A DNA stretch of 64,000 bases from Oribacterium sp. oral taxon 078 str. F0262 (GCF_000160135.1 NZ_GG729938.1:4414-68413), one strand, 5' to 3'. Positions 17,045-26,661 are shown, numbered from the stretch's first letter. The notes: a model not told the origin generated them from the sequence alone. A program made the numbers and translations.

Positions 17045-18883
17045 ATGTGCGGAATTGTGGGATATGTCGGGAGAAAGCAGGCGGGTCCGCTCCTTTTGGA
17101 CGGGCTTTCCAGACTGGAATACCGGGGCTATGACTCGGCTGGGATCGCGGTTTTTCGGGAGGACGGCGGGATTTCGATCAGCAAGGCGGTAGGGAAGCTT
17201 TCGAATCTGATCAAAAAGACGGAGGGAGGGGCGCTTCTTCCGGGGAGATGCGGCATCGGACACACGCGCTGGGCGACGCACGGCGCCCCCTCGGAGCAGA
17301 ATGCGCATCCGCATGTCTCCATGCATGGGGGAGTGACGCTCGTCCACAACGGCATCATTGAAAATGACCGGGAGCTCCGCGAGGAGCTCCTCGGAGAGGG
17401 CTTCCGCTTTTACTCTGAGACGGATACGGAGGTCGCGGCAAACTATATCGAATATTGCTTTGATAGAGCGGAGGGAGACCCGAAGCAGGCGATCCGGCGT
17501 TTCATGGAGCGGGCGAGAGGATCCTATGCCCTGGCGATCCTCTTTCAGGGGAGGACGGATGAGATCTGGGCCGTCCGGAAGGACAGTCCCATGATCATCG
17601 GGCGCGGAGAGGATGGCTGCTGTCTCGCCTCCGATGTTCAGGCGATTCTGAAGTACAGCGATTCGGCCTGCTATATCGGAAACCGGGAGATCGCGCGTCT
17701 CACCGAGAGAGGCATCAGCTTCTTCGATGAAAAGGGAAGAGCGATAGAGAAGGAGATGGGCCGGATCGAGATGGACGGCCGGGCGGCGGAGAAGGGCATC
17801 TATCCGCATTTTATGCTGAAGGAGATTCATGAGCAGCCCGCTGCGGTGGAGGAGACCCTTCGCTCTATGCTGCGGGATGGCAGGATCTCTCTTTCCGGGA
17901 TCGGAATCTCCGATTCCGCTCTTCAGAAGCTTCGCTCCGTCTGGATCGTCGCCTGCGGCTCGGCCTTCTACGCGGGGACCGCGCTTCAGTACGGGATAGA
18001 GGCCCTCGCCGGGATACTGGTCCGGACGGAGCTCGCCTCGGAGTTTCGCTATCGGAAGCCGCTCCTCTCTCCGGAGGATCTGGTGATCCTGATCAGCCAG
18101 TCGGGGGAGACCGCCGATACACTGGCCGCGCTTCGGGAAGCGAAGCTGCGGGGCGCTTCGACGCTTGCCATCGTAAATGTCCCCGGCTCCTCCATCGCGA
18201 GGGAAGCGGATTATGTCCTCTATACGCTTGCCGGGCCCGAGGTCTCCGTCGCGACCACGAAGGCCTACAGCGCACAGCTCATGGCGGGCTATATCCTGTG
18301 CCTCGCCCTTGCGAGGGCGAGGGGGAGACTGACGAGAGCGGAGGAGGAGCGGCTCACAGGGGCGCTCCGGGAGCTCCCGGAGAAGATCTCCCTCTGCCTC
18401 TCACTTTCCGATTCCCTTTCCGGGATTGCGGAGCGCTGCCGGGATGCGCGGGACGTCTTTTTCCTCGGGAGAGGGATCGACTACGCGGCGGGACTGGAGG
18501 CTGCCCTCAAACTGAAGGAGTTAAGCTATATCCACGCGGAGGCCTATGCGGCCGGAGAACTGAAGCACGGGGCGATCAGCCTGATTGAAGAAGGCGTACC
18601 CGTAATCGGGATTCTCAGTCAGCCGGAGCTTTTCGAGAAGATGCGATCCAATATGGCGGAGGTGAAGAGCCGGGGAGGCTGCCTCTATGCCCTTTTTATG
18701 GGAAAGGACAGAGAGCTTCTCTCCGGAACAGACGGCAGCATTCTCCTCCCGGAGACAGAGCCGCTCTTTTCCGCGAGCCTCTCTGTCATCCCGCTTCAGC
18801 TCCTTGCCTACCGGGTGAGCGTGCTCCGGGGATTGGACGTGGACCGCCCGAGGAATCTCGCGAAATCCGTGACGGTGGAGTGA
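17045..18883 (+). CDS. glmS: Glutamine:fructose-6-phosphate aminotransferase
   Basis: 612 residues. An N-terminal class II amidotransferase domain begins MCGIVGYVGR, with Cys2 the nucleophile after Met removal, and contains RWATHGAPSEQNAHPH. Two SIS sugar-isomerase domains follow (VACGSAFYAGTALQYGIE...ISQSGETADTLAALR and FFLGRGIDYAAGLEAALKLK). It ends in DVDRPRNLAKSVTVE, the standard C-terminus. It makes glucosamine-6-phosphate for peptidoglycan and other amino sugars. The upstream glmS ribozyme gives product feedback at the RNA level. Confidence 0.97.
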   Translation: MCGIVGYVGRKQAGPLLLDGLSRLEYRGYDSAGIAVFREDGGISISKAVGKLSNLIKKTEGGALLPGRCGIGHTRWATHGAPSEQNAHPHVSMHGGVTLVHNGIIENDRELREELLGEGFRFYSETDTEVAANYIEYCFDRAEGDPKQAIRRFMERARGSYALAILFQGRTDEIWAVRKDSPMIIGRGEDGCCLASDVQAILKYSDSACYIGNREIARLTERGISFFDEKGRAIEKEMGRIEMDGRAAEKGIYPHFMLKEIHEQPAAVEETLRSMLRDGRISLSGIGISDSALQKLRSVWIVACGSAFYAGTALQYGIEALAGILVRTELASEFRYRKPLLSPEDLVILISQSGETADTLAALREAKLRGASTLAIVNVPGSSIAREADYVLYTLAGPEVSVATTKAYSAQLMAGYILCLALARARGRLTRAEEERLTGALRELPEKISLCLSLSDSLSGIAERCRDARDVFFLGRGIDYAAGLEAALKLKELSYIHAEAYAAGELKHGAISLIEEGVPVIGILSQPELFEKMRSNMAEVKSRGGCLYALFMGKDRELLSGTDGSILLPETEPLFSASLSVIPLQLLAYRVSVLRGLDVDRPRNLAKSVTVE

Positions 18884-18930
18884 AAAGATCCTGTTCCTGA
18901 CAGGAACTTATTGTAAAAATCTAACAGCGA

Positions 18931-18991
18931 AAGCAAAGAGCCATCGGAAAGAATCATGCACTAAATCCAATGCATGGTTCTTTCTTTGCTT
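18931..18991 (+). terminator. Long hairpin terminating glmS
   Basis: An inner stem AAAGAATCATGCA (18948-18960) / TGCATGGTTCTTT (18971-18983) has one G-T pair. An outer stem AAGCAAAG (18931-18938) / CTTTGCTT (18984-18991) extends it. The 3' arm is T-rich. It separates glmS from the rnf promoter. Confidence 0.6.
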
Positions 18992-19018
18992 GTCGGAAGA
19001 ATTTTTCTCATCTATAAT
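18990..19018 (+). promoter_or_regulatory. rnf operon promoter
   Basis: TTGTCG (18990-18995), 17-bp spacer, TATAAT (19013-19018); rnfC starts 43 bases later. The -35 box overlaps the end of the glmS terminator hairpin. Confidence 0.7.
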
Positions 19019-19060
19019 GATAAAAAGAGTCTGCGGAATCATATTTGGGAGGTATCAAAG

Positions 19061-20431
19061 ATGGGTATTTCCACTTTCAAGGGCGGAGTCCACCCCTACG
19101 ACGGCAAGGAGCTCGCGATGGGGGAGGCGATCCGGGAAATCAGGCCGAAGGGGACCATGGTCTATCCCTTGTCCCAGCATATCGGCGCGCCCGCAAAGCC
19201 CGTGGTGCAAAAGGGGGACAAGGTTCTGGTCGGACAGACGATAGCGGAGGCCGGCGGATTCATTTCCGCGCCGGTCATAAGCTCCGTCTCGGGGAGCGTG
19301 AAGGCGATTGAGAAGAGACTGACGCCGGGCGGTGTCATGGCGGAGTCCATCCTCATTGAGAGCGACCAGAACGACGAGAAGATTCCGGGCTTCGGGGAGA
19401 AGCGCGATTACAAATCTCTCAGCAGAGAGGAGATTGTCTCCATTGTGAGGGATGCGGGGATCGTGGGGCTTGGGGGAGCGGGATTTCCGACTGCGGTGAA
19501 GCTCTCTCCGAAGGAGCCGGAGAAGATCGACTATTTTCTTGTAAACGGCGCGGAGTGCGAGCCGTATCTGTGCTCGGACTACCGGGATATGCTGGAGTAT
19601 CCGGAGCGCCTGATCGGCGGTCTTCGCGTGCTGCTCCGCCTCTTTCCGAATGCGGCGGGGAAGATCTGCATCGAGGACAACAAGCCGGAGGCGATCAGGA
19701 AGCTGTCGGAGCTTGTGAAGTCGGAGGACAGGATGGAGGTCCTGTCCCTCCGAACGAGATATCCCCAGGGGGGAGAGCGGCAGCTCATCTACGCGGCGAC
19801 AGGGCGGAAAATCAACTCCTCCATGCTCCCCGCGGACGCGGGAGTGGTGGTAGACAATGTGGACACCGTGATCGCGATCTACGACGCGGTCTGCGAATCC
19901 ATGCCGCTCGTCCGGAGGATACTCACGGTGACGGGGGACGCGGTGGTGAAGCCCGGGAATTTCCGGGTGCCGCTCGGCATAAGCTATCAGGAGATTATCG
20001 ATGCCGCGGGGGGCTTTAAGGAGGATCCGGAGAAGGTCATCTCCGGCGGCCCCATGATGGGGGTTCCTCTCTTTAAGCTCGATGTGCCGCTTGTGAAAAA
20101 TTCAAGCTCCATCCTGGCCTTTTTGAAGGATCCGGTCTCCGCGGAGCCGACGACAGCCTGCATCAACTGCGGGAGATGCGTCTCCGCCTGTCCGGAGAAT
20201 TTGATGCCGACTCTCATGATGCAGTCGGCTTTAAGAAAAGATACCGCCCGTTTTACGAAGCTATATGGGATGGAATGCATCGAGTGCGGATGCTGCTCCT
20301 ATGTCTGTCCGGCGAAGCGCCCCCTGACACAGGGCTTTAAGGAAATGAAGCGAAGGGTGAATGCGGAGCGGAGAGCTGCTGCCATGAAGGCGCGGGAAGC
20401 GGAAGGGAAGAAAGAGGGGGAAAAGAAATGA
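19061..20431 (+). CDS. rnfC: Rnf complex subunit C (NADH-binding, Fe-S)
   Basis: 456 residues. It begins MGISTFKGGVHPYDGKELAM after GGGAGG. It has the Complex I 51-kDa-like FMN/NADH fold with GLGGAGFPTAVKLSP and AECEPYLCSDYRDMLEYPE. Two [4Fe-4S] ferredoxin motifs lie near the C-terminus (CINCGRCVSACPENL and CIECGCCSYVCPAKRP). RnfC is the cytosolic NAD(H) site of the ferredoxin:NAD+ oxidoreductase. It is the first gene of rnfCDGEAB, and its stop overlaps rnfD by ATGA. Confidence 0.97.
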   Translation: MGISTFKGGVHPYDGKELAMGEAIREIRPKGTMVYPLSQHIGAPAKPVVQKGDKVLVGQTIAEAGGFISAPVISSVSGSVKAIEKRLTPGGVMAESILIESDQNDEKIPGFGEKRDYKSLSREEIVSIVRDAGIVGLGGAGFPTAVKLSPKEPEKIDYFLVNGAECEPYLCSDYRDMLEYPERLIGGLRVLLRLFPNAAGKICIEDNKPEAIRKLSELVKSEDRMEVLSLRTRYPQGGERQLIYAATGRKINSSMLPADAGVVVDNVDTVIAIYDAVCESMPLVRRILTVTGDAVVKPGNFRVPLGISYQEIIDAAGGFKEDPEKVISGGPMMGVPLFKLDVPLVKNSSSILAFLKDPVSAEPTTACINCGRCVSACPENLMPTLMMQSALRKDTARFTKLYGMECIECGCCSYVCPAKRPLTQGFKEMKRRVNAERRAAAMKAREAEGKKEGEKK

Positions 20432-21372
20432 AAATGCTGAATCTCTCTGCGAATCCTCATATAAGAGACAGGATCAGCACCGCGGAGATCATGCGGGATG
20501 TCGTGATCGCCATGCTGCCGACCGCGATCTACGGCGTGATGCAGTGGGGCTTAAACGCCGCCCTCGTCATCGTCTTCACCACTGCGGCCGCAGTTCTTAC
20601 GGAGTATCTCTATGAGCTGTGCATGAAGTTCCCGAACACGGTGAAGGACTGGTCCGCCGCGGTCACGGGGCTGATCCTCGCCCTGAACTGTCCGCCGGAT
20701 ATCCCGCTTTGGATGCCGGTGGTCGGGGCGGTCTTCGCGATCCTCGTCGTAAAGCAGCTCTACGGCGGTCTGGGAAGAAACTTCATGAATCCGGCCCTTG
20801 CGGCCCGCTGCTTTCTCCTGATCTCCTTTGCGGGACCGATGACGAAGTTCCGGGGAGTCGGGGCGGATGCGGTCTCCTCCGCGACGCCGCTCGCCCTGAT
20901 GAAGGCGGATCCCGCGGCGGTGCAGAGCCTTCGCACTCTTTTCCTGGGGCAGATCCCGGGGACGATCGGCGAGGTCTCGAAGCTCTGCCTCCTGATCGGG
21001 GCGCTCTATCTCATACTGAGAAGAGTGATCTCCCCAAAGATTCCGCTCATCTATATCGGGACCGTCGCGCTGTTCACGCTTCTCTTCGGGGGAAGAGGCT
21101 TTGACCTCCATTATGTGCTCGCGGAAATCCTCGGGGGAGGCCTGATCTTCGGGGCCTTCTTCATGGCGACCGATTATGTCACGGGGCCGATCACGCCGAA
21201 GGGTCAGATCATCTTCGCGCTGATCCTCGGGCTTCTCACCGGGCTCTTCCGCCTCTTCGGCGGCTCCGCCGAGGGCGTGTCCTACGCGATTATCCTGACG
21301 AATATCCTTGTGCCCGTGATCAATGAAAAAACGATTCCGAAGGCTTTCGGAAGGGAGGGAGAGAAGTCATGA
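20428..21372 (+). CDS. rnfD: Rnf complex subunit D (flavin-binding membrane subunit)
   Basis: 314 residues with about nine membrane helices (NqrB family). The covalent-FMN motif is visible as DAVSSATPLALMK, where the Thr would carry FMN by a phosphoester bond. The flavin is added by ApbE; an apbE gene is present at 43184. Starts inside the rnfC stop codon and overlaps rnfG by four bases, so the operon is translationally coupled. Confidence 0.96.
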   Translation: MKMLNLSANPHIRDRISTAEIMRDVVIAMLPTAIYGVMQWGLNAALVIVFTTAAAVLTEYLYELCMKFPNTVKDWSAAVTGLILALNCPPDIPLWMPVVGAVFAILVVKQLYGGLGRNFMNPALAARCFLLISFAGPMTKFRGVGADAVSSATPLALMKADPAAVQSLRTLFLGQIPGTIGEVSKLCLLIGALYLILRRVISPKIPLIYIGTVALFTLLFGGRGFDLHYVLAEILGGGLIFGAFFMATDYVTGPITPKGQIIFALILGLLTGLFRLFGGSAEGVSYAIILTNILVPVINEKTIPKAFGREGEKS

Positions 21373-22001
21373 AGAAGGATTCCTTTGTCAAGGACGCAAT
21401 CGTCCTGACTGCCATCACCCTGGTCTCCGGACTTCTCCTCGGCGGAGTTTACGGCCTCACGAAGCAGAGAATCTATGAGGCGAATATGGCGTCCACGATC
21501 GAGTCCTACCACAAGGTGATGGACGCGGAGAGCTACGATGAGGAGAGCCTGGCGGACGCTCTTGAAAAAGCGAAAACGGACGGAACGATCTCTGCGGACA
21601 ACGGCGGGGCGGAGCTTCTCTCCGCTGTCGCCGCAAAAGACGCGGGAGGAGAGGCGATCGGCTATATCGTGAAAGGGCAGGCGGCCGGCTACGGAGGGAA
21701 TGTCATCGTGGTCGTCGGAGTGAGCCCGGACCTGAAGGTCTCCGGGATCTCCTTTCCGGAGACGCTTCCGGAGACGGCGGGGCTCGGGCAGAAGGCCACG
21801 GAGCCGGAATTCTATAAGCAGTTCGCGGGAAAGGGCACGAAGCTTTCCGTGAAGAAGGGCGGAGGCGCCGGGGAGAATGAGATCGATGCGATCTCCGGGG
21901 CCACGATCACGAGCACCGCTGTCACGAATACGGTAAACGCCGCGACACAGTTTATCGGGGACTATGTCCTGGAGCAGGGAGGAGGCGGGAAGAATGGATA
22001 A
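21369..22001 (+). CDS. rnfG: Rnf complex subunit G (covalent FMN)
   Basis: 210 residues: one N-terminal membrane anchor (about 7-30) and an exported FMN-binding domain. The flavinylation site is DAISGATITSTAV near residue 175, the SGAT motif of NqrC/RnfG in which Thr takes FMN from ApbE. It passes electrons between the membrane subunits on the outer face. Overlaps both neighbours. Confidence 0.96.
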   Translation: MKKDSFVKDAIVLTAITLVSGLLLGGVYGLTKQRIYEANMASTIESYHKVMDAESYDEESLADALEKAKTDGTISADNGGAELLSAVAAKDAGGEAIGYIVKGQAAGYGGNVIVVVGVSPDLKVSGISFPETLPETAGLGQKATEPEFYKQFAGKGTKLSVKKGGGAGENEIDAISGATITSTAVTNTVNAATQFIGDYVLEQGGGGKNG

Positions 22002-22953
22002 ATATACGGAAAGGATTTATAACGGCATCGTAAAGGAAAATCCGACCTTCGTCATCATGCTCGGCATGTGTCCGACACTTGCGACGACGACCAGCGCTCT
22101 GAACGGACTCGGCATGGGTCTGTCCACGACCGCGGTCTTGATGTTTTCCAACCTTTTGATCTCGGTGCTCCGGAAGATCATACCGGATCGGATGCGGCTC
22201 CCCGGAGAGATTGTCGTAGTGGCCTCACTCGTTACGATCGTTCAGCTTTTGATCCAGGCCTATGTGCCCTGGCTCTATGAGGCGCTCGGCATCTATATCC
22301 CGCTGATCGTAGTGAACTGCATCATCCTCGGGAGGGCGGAGGCCTATGCGCTCTCCCATGAGCCGATGCTCTCCTTCATGGACGGTCTTGGGATGGGAAT
22401 CGGCTTTACCCTCGCGCTCACGGTGATCGGAGCGGTCCGGGAAATCATCGGCGCCGGAACGATCTTTAATTTCCGCCTGATCCCGGAGGCCTTCAGCATC
22501 AACATCTTTGTCCTTGCGCCCGGCGCCTTCCTGGTGCTCGCGGTGCTCACGGCGATTCAGAACAAGCTAAAGCTCCCCTCTGCGACAAACGGGGACGCTC
22601 CGGCGGACTTTGTCTGCGCAGGAAACTGCATGGGCTGCTTTGCCTCCTGTGAGAGCAGGGAGCCTAAGAGCGCTGCGAAGCCTAAGGCAGAGGAGAAGCC
22701 GGCCTCCCAGAAGAAGGAAAGCGCCGCTGTCCCTGCTTCGGAGGGCGCGAAGGAGGAAGTACAGAAGCCCGCGGGGCGCTCCCGTTTAAGACCCGGGAGC
22801 CGGAAGGCGGAGAGCTCCTCCGAAGCGCAGGCAGAAGGAAGCGAGAAGGAGGAGAGTAAACAGCCGGAGAATAAGGACGGCGGGAAGCAGCAGGCAGACA
22901 GCGCGGATAAGGGCTCTGATCTTAAGGAGAGTCCGATCGGAAGGGAGGGATAA
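21994..22953 (+). CDS. rnfE: Rnf complex subunit E with an unusual Cys-containing charged tail
   Basis: 319 residues, against about 200-230 for ordinary RnfE. Residues 1-195 are the six-helix NqrD/RnfE core (NPTFVIMLGMCPTLATTTSA, INIFVLAPGAFLVLAVLTAI). A four-Cys motif C-x3-C-x2-C-x3-C follows (Cys 208, 212, 215, 219; CAGNCMGCFASC). About 100 residues of Lys/Glu/Ala/Ser-rich, probably disordered sequence complete it. The core works with RnfA in ion and electron transfer. The tail's role is unknown: it might bind a metal or docking partner. The start at MDKYTER is set by GGAGGAGGCGGG; it overlaps the rnfG end by 8 bases. Confidence 0.93.
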   Translation: MDKYTERIYNGIVKENPTFVIMLGMCPTLATTTSALNGLGMGLSTTAVLMFSNLLISVLRKIIPDRMRLPGEIVVVASLVTIVQLLIQAYVPWLYEALGIYIPLIVVNCIILGRAEAYALSHEPMLSFMDGLGMGIGFTLALTVIGAVREIIGAGTIFNFRLIPEAFSINIFVLAPGAFLVLAVLTAIQNKLKLPSATNGDAPADFVCAGNCMGCFASCESREPKSAAKPKAEEKPASQKKESAAVPASEGAKEEVQKPAGRSRLRPGSRKAESSSEAQAEGSEKEESKQPENKDGGKQQADSADKGSDLKESPIGREG

Positions 22954-22955
22954 GG

Positions 22956-23570
22956 ATGCTGGGGCTTTTACTGATAGCAATCAAATATTCTCTGGTCAGC
23001 AATGTGGTGCTTTCCCAGTTCCTGGGAATCTGCCCCTTCCTCGGCGTCTCGAAGAAGACGGAGTCCTCGAAGGGAATGGGGGGAGCCGTGATTTTCGTCA
23101 TCGCGATTGCCTCCGTTGTCACCCATGCGATCTATATCCTCTTCCTGAAGGCCTCGGGGCCGCTCTGCAGGGCGCTTGGGCTGAAGGACGGGCTGGAGTT
23201 TCTGAACACGATCGTCTTCATCCTCGTGATCGCGGCTTTGGTCCAGTTTGTGGAGATGTTCCTGAAGAAAAATATCCCCTCTCTCTATGAGTCGCTCGGC
23301 GTCTACCTTCCGCTCATCACGACAAACTGCGCGGTGCTCGGCGTCGCGCTGAACAATGTGACCTATGGCTATAATTTCATCGAGTGCCTGGTCTATGGGA
23401 TCGGGATCTCCGTCGGCTTCGCTCTGGCCCTTCTTCTTATGGCCGGGATCCGTGAAAATATCATCGCGGACAATGACGGGATTCCCCATGCCTTTCAGGG
23501 CTCCCCGATCGTGCTCATCACCGCAAGCCTCATGGCGATCGCCTTTTTCGGCTTCAGCGGTATGATTTAA
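22956..23570 (+). CDS. rnfA: Rnf complex subunit A
   Basis: 204 residues, six membrane helices, with the NqrE/RnfA signatures NVVLSQFLGICPFLGVSKK and PLITTNCAVLGVALNN. The conserved Cys in FLGICPF and TTNC are those that, with RnfE Cys, hold the intramembrane Fe-S centre in this family. Its Shine-Dalgarno lies in the last codons of rnfE. Confidence 0.97.
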   Translation: MLGLLLIAIKYSLVSNVVLSQFLGICPFLGVSKKTESSKGMGGAVIFVIAIASVVTHAIYILFLKASGPLCRALGLKDGLEFLNTIVFILVIAALVQFVEMFLKKNIPSLYESLGVYLPLITTNCAVLGVALNNVTYGYNFIECLVYGIGISVGFALALLLMAGIRENIIADNDGIPHAFQGSPIVLITASLMAIAFFGFSGMI

Positions 23571-23583
23571 GGAGGGAAGGATT

Positions 23584-24474
23584 ATGGAAAATATCACGAC
23601 ATTTGTCCTGGTCGCCGCTCTCCTCGTGGGCGCGACCGGGCTCATCCTCGGTCTCTTTCTGGGAGTGGCCTCGGAGAAGTTCAAGGTCGAGGTCGATGAG
23701 AGGGAGGCCCTGGTGAGAGCGGCACTCCCCGGAAATAACTGCGGAGCCTGCGGCTTTCCGGGCTGCGACGGCTGCGCGAAGGCAATCGCGAAGGGGGAGG
23801 CTCCGGTCACGCAGTGCCCGGTGGGGGGCGCCCCCACTGCTAAGAGGATCGCCGAAATTATGGGGACAGAGGCGGGGGACCTCGATCAGGTGAAGCAGGT
23901 GGCCTTTGTCCACTGCCAGGGCTCCTGTGATAAGGCGAAGCAGAGCTATCATTACAGCGGCATCGCGGACTGCTCGGATCTCGCCGTCGTTCCGAACGGC
24001 TCGGAGAAGGAATGCCCCTACTCCTGCGCGGGCTACGGCTCCTGCGTGAAGGCCTGTCAGTTCGACGCGATCCACGTGATAAACGGTGTTGCCGTCGTCG
24101 ATAAGGAGAAGTGCACCGCCTGCGGCGCCTGCATCAAGGCCTGTCCGAAGAAGCTCATCGCCCTTGTACCCTATAAGAAGAAGCGCCTCGTCGCCTGCAA
24201 AAATCTCCTGAAGGGAAAGGATGTGCGAAGCGCCTGTTCCATCGGCTGCATCGCCTGCGGGCTCTGCGAGAAAAACTGTCCCTTTGACGCGATTCACGTC
24301 ACGGATAATCTCGCGGTTATGAATGAAAAGTGCACCGACTGCGGAATCTGCGCTCAGAAGTGCCCGACGGGGGCGATCACCGGGAAGAGGCCCGTAAAGC
24401 CAAAGCCTGCGGCAGCAGCTCCGCCGCCTCCCAAAAAAGATGCGGTCAAGGCAGCGGAGGGGGGAGCACAATAA
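23584..24474 (+). CDS. rnfB: Rnf complex subunit B (ferredoxin-accepting Fe-S protein)
   Basis: 296 residues. An N-terminal membrane helix (about 6-28) precedes the NNCGACGFPGCDGCAKAIAK four-Cys cluster domain. Further [4Fe-4S] ferredoxin motifs follow (CPYSCAGYGSCVKAC, CTACGACIKACP, CSIGCIACGLCEKNCP, CTDCGICAQKCP). A Pro/Ala/Lys tail ends the protein. RnfB takes electrons from reduced ferredoxin. It is the last gene of the operon and is followed by a strong terminator. Confidence 0.97.
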   Translation: MENITTFVLVAALLVGATGLILGLFLGVASEKFKVEVDEREALVRAALPGNNCGACGFPGCDGCAKAIAKGEAPVTQCPVGGAPTAKRIAEIMGTEAGDLDQVKQVAFVHCQGSCDKAKQSYHYSGIADCSDLAVVPNGSEKECPYSCAGYGSCVKACQFDAIHVINGVAVVDKEKCTACGACIKACPKKLIALVPYKKKRLVACKNLLKGKDVRSACSIGCIACGLCEKNCPFDAIHVTDNLAVMNEKCTDCGICAQKCPTGAITGKRPVKPKPAAAAPPPPKKDAVKAAEGGAQ

Positions 24475-24551
24475 GCTTTGTACGTTTCGCGGCTGTTCTT
24501 GAAATCCGGCGGGGGGCGCCGGGAAAAGATTTATCGTAAAATGCAATAAAT

Positions 24552-24587
24552 AAAAAGCCGGAGGAACAGTCGTTTTCCCGGCTTTTT
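24552..24587 (+). terminator. rnf operon terminator
   Basis: AAAAAGCCGG (24552-24561) pairs with CCGGCTTTTT (24578-24587), a perfect 10-bp stem ending in T5. It is symmetrical, so could act in both directions. Confidence 0.85.
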
Positions 24588-24612
24588 ACGACAAATTGCC
24601 CTATTCCAAACC

Positions 24613-24641
24613 TTGATTTATCCCCCTCGCTGCGGTAGAAT
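24613..24641 (+). promoter_or_regulatory. atp operon promoter
   Basis: TTGATT (24613-24618), 17-bp spacer, TAGAAT (24636-24641), about 100 bases before the first atp gene and after the rnf terminator. Confidence 0.6.
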
Positions 24642-24739
24642 CTGAGTTTGTAGCGGCATTTTGGAAGTCTGTGAAATCTTAGCTTTTTCGGCATCTTTAA
24701 CAGCGAAAGCCGGACGGCGCCGCGGGGGGGAGCTTCAGT

Positions 24740-25009
24740 ATGCGCAAATGGTCAAGTATCTATCGGAATATCTCCATCCTTACGCAGCTGGGTCTTTCTC
24801 TCGCGATGCCGCTTCTTTTATGCCTTTTTCTGTGTCAGCAGCTGAGCCTTCGCTTCTCTCTCGGAGAGTGGGTCTATATCCCGGGGTTTTTCTTCGGGCT
24901 CGGCGGCTCCTTTATGACGGCGTGGAAGCTCTTTCGCTCGATCATGAAGCGGGAGGAAGAGGAGAAAAAGAAGCGGGAGACAGCGGCATTCAATCAGCAT
25001 CGGGGATAG
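24740..25009 (+). CDS. atpZ: AtpZ/AtpI-family small membrane protein
   Basis: 89 residues with two hydrophobic helices (ILTQLGLSLAMPLLLCLFLC and WVYIPGFFFGLGGSFMTAWK) and a charged tail. This matches the AtpZ-type proteins found at the head of Firmicute and other atp operons, thought to help c-ring assembly or Mg2+/Ca2+ handling. First gene of the operon, six bases before atpI. Confidence 0.8.
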   Translation: MRKWSSIYRNISILTQLGLSLAMPLLLCLFLCQQLSLRFSLGEWVYIPGFFFGLGGSFMTAWKLFRSIMKREEEEKKKRETAAFNQHRG

Positions 25010-25015
25010 GGAGAG

Positions 25016-25450
25016 ATGAAGGTACAAAAGACAGTAAAGGAGGAGAGCGGGAGAGTTGCGCGGGGCAGTATCCTAATGATGCTTTTGATGCTCGCCGTCT
25101 TTTTCCTTCTTCACCGCTGTTTTCCGGAGAGGATCCCCTTTGACTATCGGGTACCGCTCAGCGCAGCGCTCGGCACGGCAGTTTCCGTCCTCAATTTCTT
25201 TATGATGGGGATGACGGTCCAGAGCATCGTGAATACGGAGAAGGAGGAGGACGCCTATCAGAAGATGCGTCTTTCCTACCGAAACCGGAATCTCATGCAG
25301 CTTCTTTGGATCATCCTGGCGCTCGTTGCCCCGCCTTTTCAGCCGGTGGCGGCGATCCTGCCCCTCCTCTTTCCGGGGACGCTGATCCGGCTCCGGGGGA
25401 TTTTCTCGGGGAGAAAGAGGACGGAAGAGACAGAGGGAGGTGAGAAGTAA
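25016..25450 (+). CDS. atpI: ATP synthase subunit I
   Basis: 144 residues with four hydrophobic segments, the usual AtpI topology, and an AALGTAVSVLNFFMMGMTVQ stretch seen in clostridial members. AtpI is an assembly factor for the c ring and is required in some Na+-ATP synthases. Sequence conservation is low in this family; the call rests on size, topology and position between atpZ and atpB. Confidence 0.8.
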   Translation: MKVQKTVKEESGRVARGSILMMLLMLAVFFLLHRCFPERIPFDYRVPLSAALGTAVSVLNFFMMGMTVQSIVNTEKEEDAYQKMRLSYRNRNLMQLLWIILALVAPPFQPVAAILPLLFPGTLIRLRGIFSGRKRTEETEGGEK

Positions 25451-25453
25451 TTT

Positions 25454-26215
25454 ATGAACTTTGATATCTCGGGTGCGAAAATTTTCTTCCGCATCCCGAC
25501 GGGCATCCCCGTTCTCGGGGATATCCTGATCACAGAGACCATTCTGGTCTCCTGGCTCGTCATGGCGATCATCACCGGGCTTTGCATATTCCTGACGAGA
25601 AATCTCAAGGTGGAAAAGATCGGAAAGCGCCAGGCGGTGGCGGAGCTTCTTGTGGAGACCGCGACGAATCTGGTGCGGAGCAATACGGGGGGAAAGCGCT
25701 TTGACCGCATGATCCCCTTTGTCGCGGCTCTTTTTTCCACAAGCGTCGTCTCGAATCTGATCAGCTTGACCGGCCTCAGAAGTCCCACGGCGGATCTCTC
25801 CGTGGAGGCGGCCTGGGCCGTCGTCGTCTTTATCATGATTACGGCGAACAAGATCAAGGCGGGCGGCGTCCTCGGCTACCTGAAGGGCTTTACGACGCCG
25901 ATCTTTGTGATGACTCCGTTTAACATTCTCTCCGAGATCGCGACACCCATCAGCATGGCCTGCCGTCATTTCGGGAATATCCTTTCGGGAGTTGTCATCA
26001 ACGGCCTCATCTACGCGGCTCTCGCCCTGGCTTCCTCCGCGATTCTTCACCTGATCCCCGGCGCGGCGGGGCAGCTCCTCTCTCAGATTCCGATCCTGGA
26101 TGTGGGGCTTCCGGCGATCCTTTCGTTCTACTTCGACTGGTTCTCCGGCATCATGCAGGCCTTTATCTTCACCATGCTCACGATCATGTATATCGCGAAC
26201 GCGGCGGAGGGCTAG
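25454..26215 (+). CDS. atpB: ATP synthase subunit a
   Basis: 253 residues, five to six membrane helices. The essential stator Arg is in MACRHFGNILSG, and the PFNILSEIATPISMA and LPAILSFYFDWFSGIMQAF segments are typical. Forms the ion half-channels against the c ring. ATG lies three bases after the atpI stop. Confidence 0.95.
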   Translation: MNFDISGAKIFFRIPTGIPVLGDILITETILVSWLVMAIITGLCIFLTRNLKVEKIGKRQAVAELLVETATNLVRSNTGGKRFDRMIPFVAALFSTSVVSNLISLTGLRSPTADLSVEAAWAVVVFIMITANKIKAGGVLGYLKGFTTPIFVMTPFNILSEIATPISMACRHFGNILSGVVINGLIYAALALASSAILHLIPGAAGQLLSQIPILDVGLPAILSFYFDWFSGIMQAFIFTMLTIMYIANAAEG

Positions 26216-26281
26216 GAAGGACAGGAGAGTTATACTTACTACAGAAACGTCCATGCCGGAAGCACCGGCAGACAGGTTTAG

Positions 26282-26575
<294 letters not shown>

Positions 26576-26661
26576 ACGTCCGTCCCGATGCTCGTGCAGG
26601 CAGGCTTGCCCGGCATTTGCCCGCTTGGCGGAGACTTATACACTTATTTCGGAGGCAGTAA

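Noticed and set aside
25073-26254. 393-codon minus-strand frame opposite atpI/atpB
   Set aside because: Arg/Asp/His-rich antisense shadow of ATP synthase genes.
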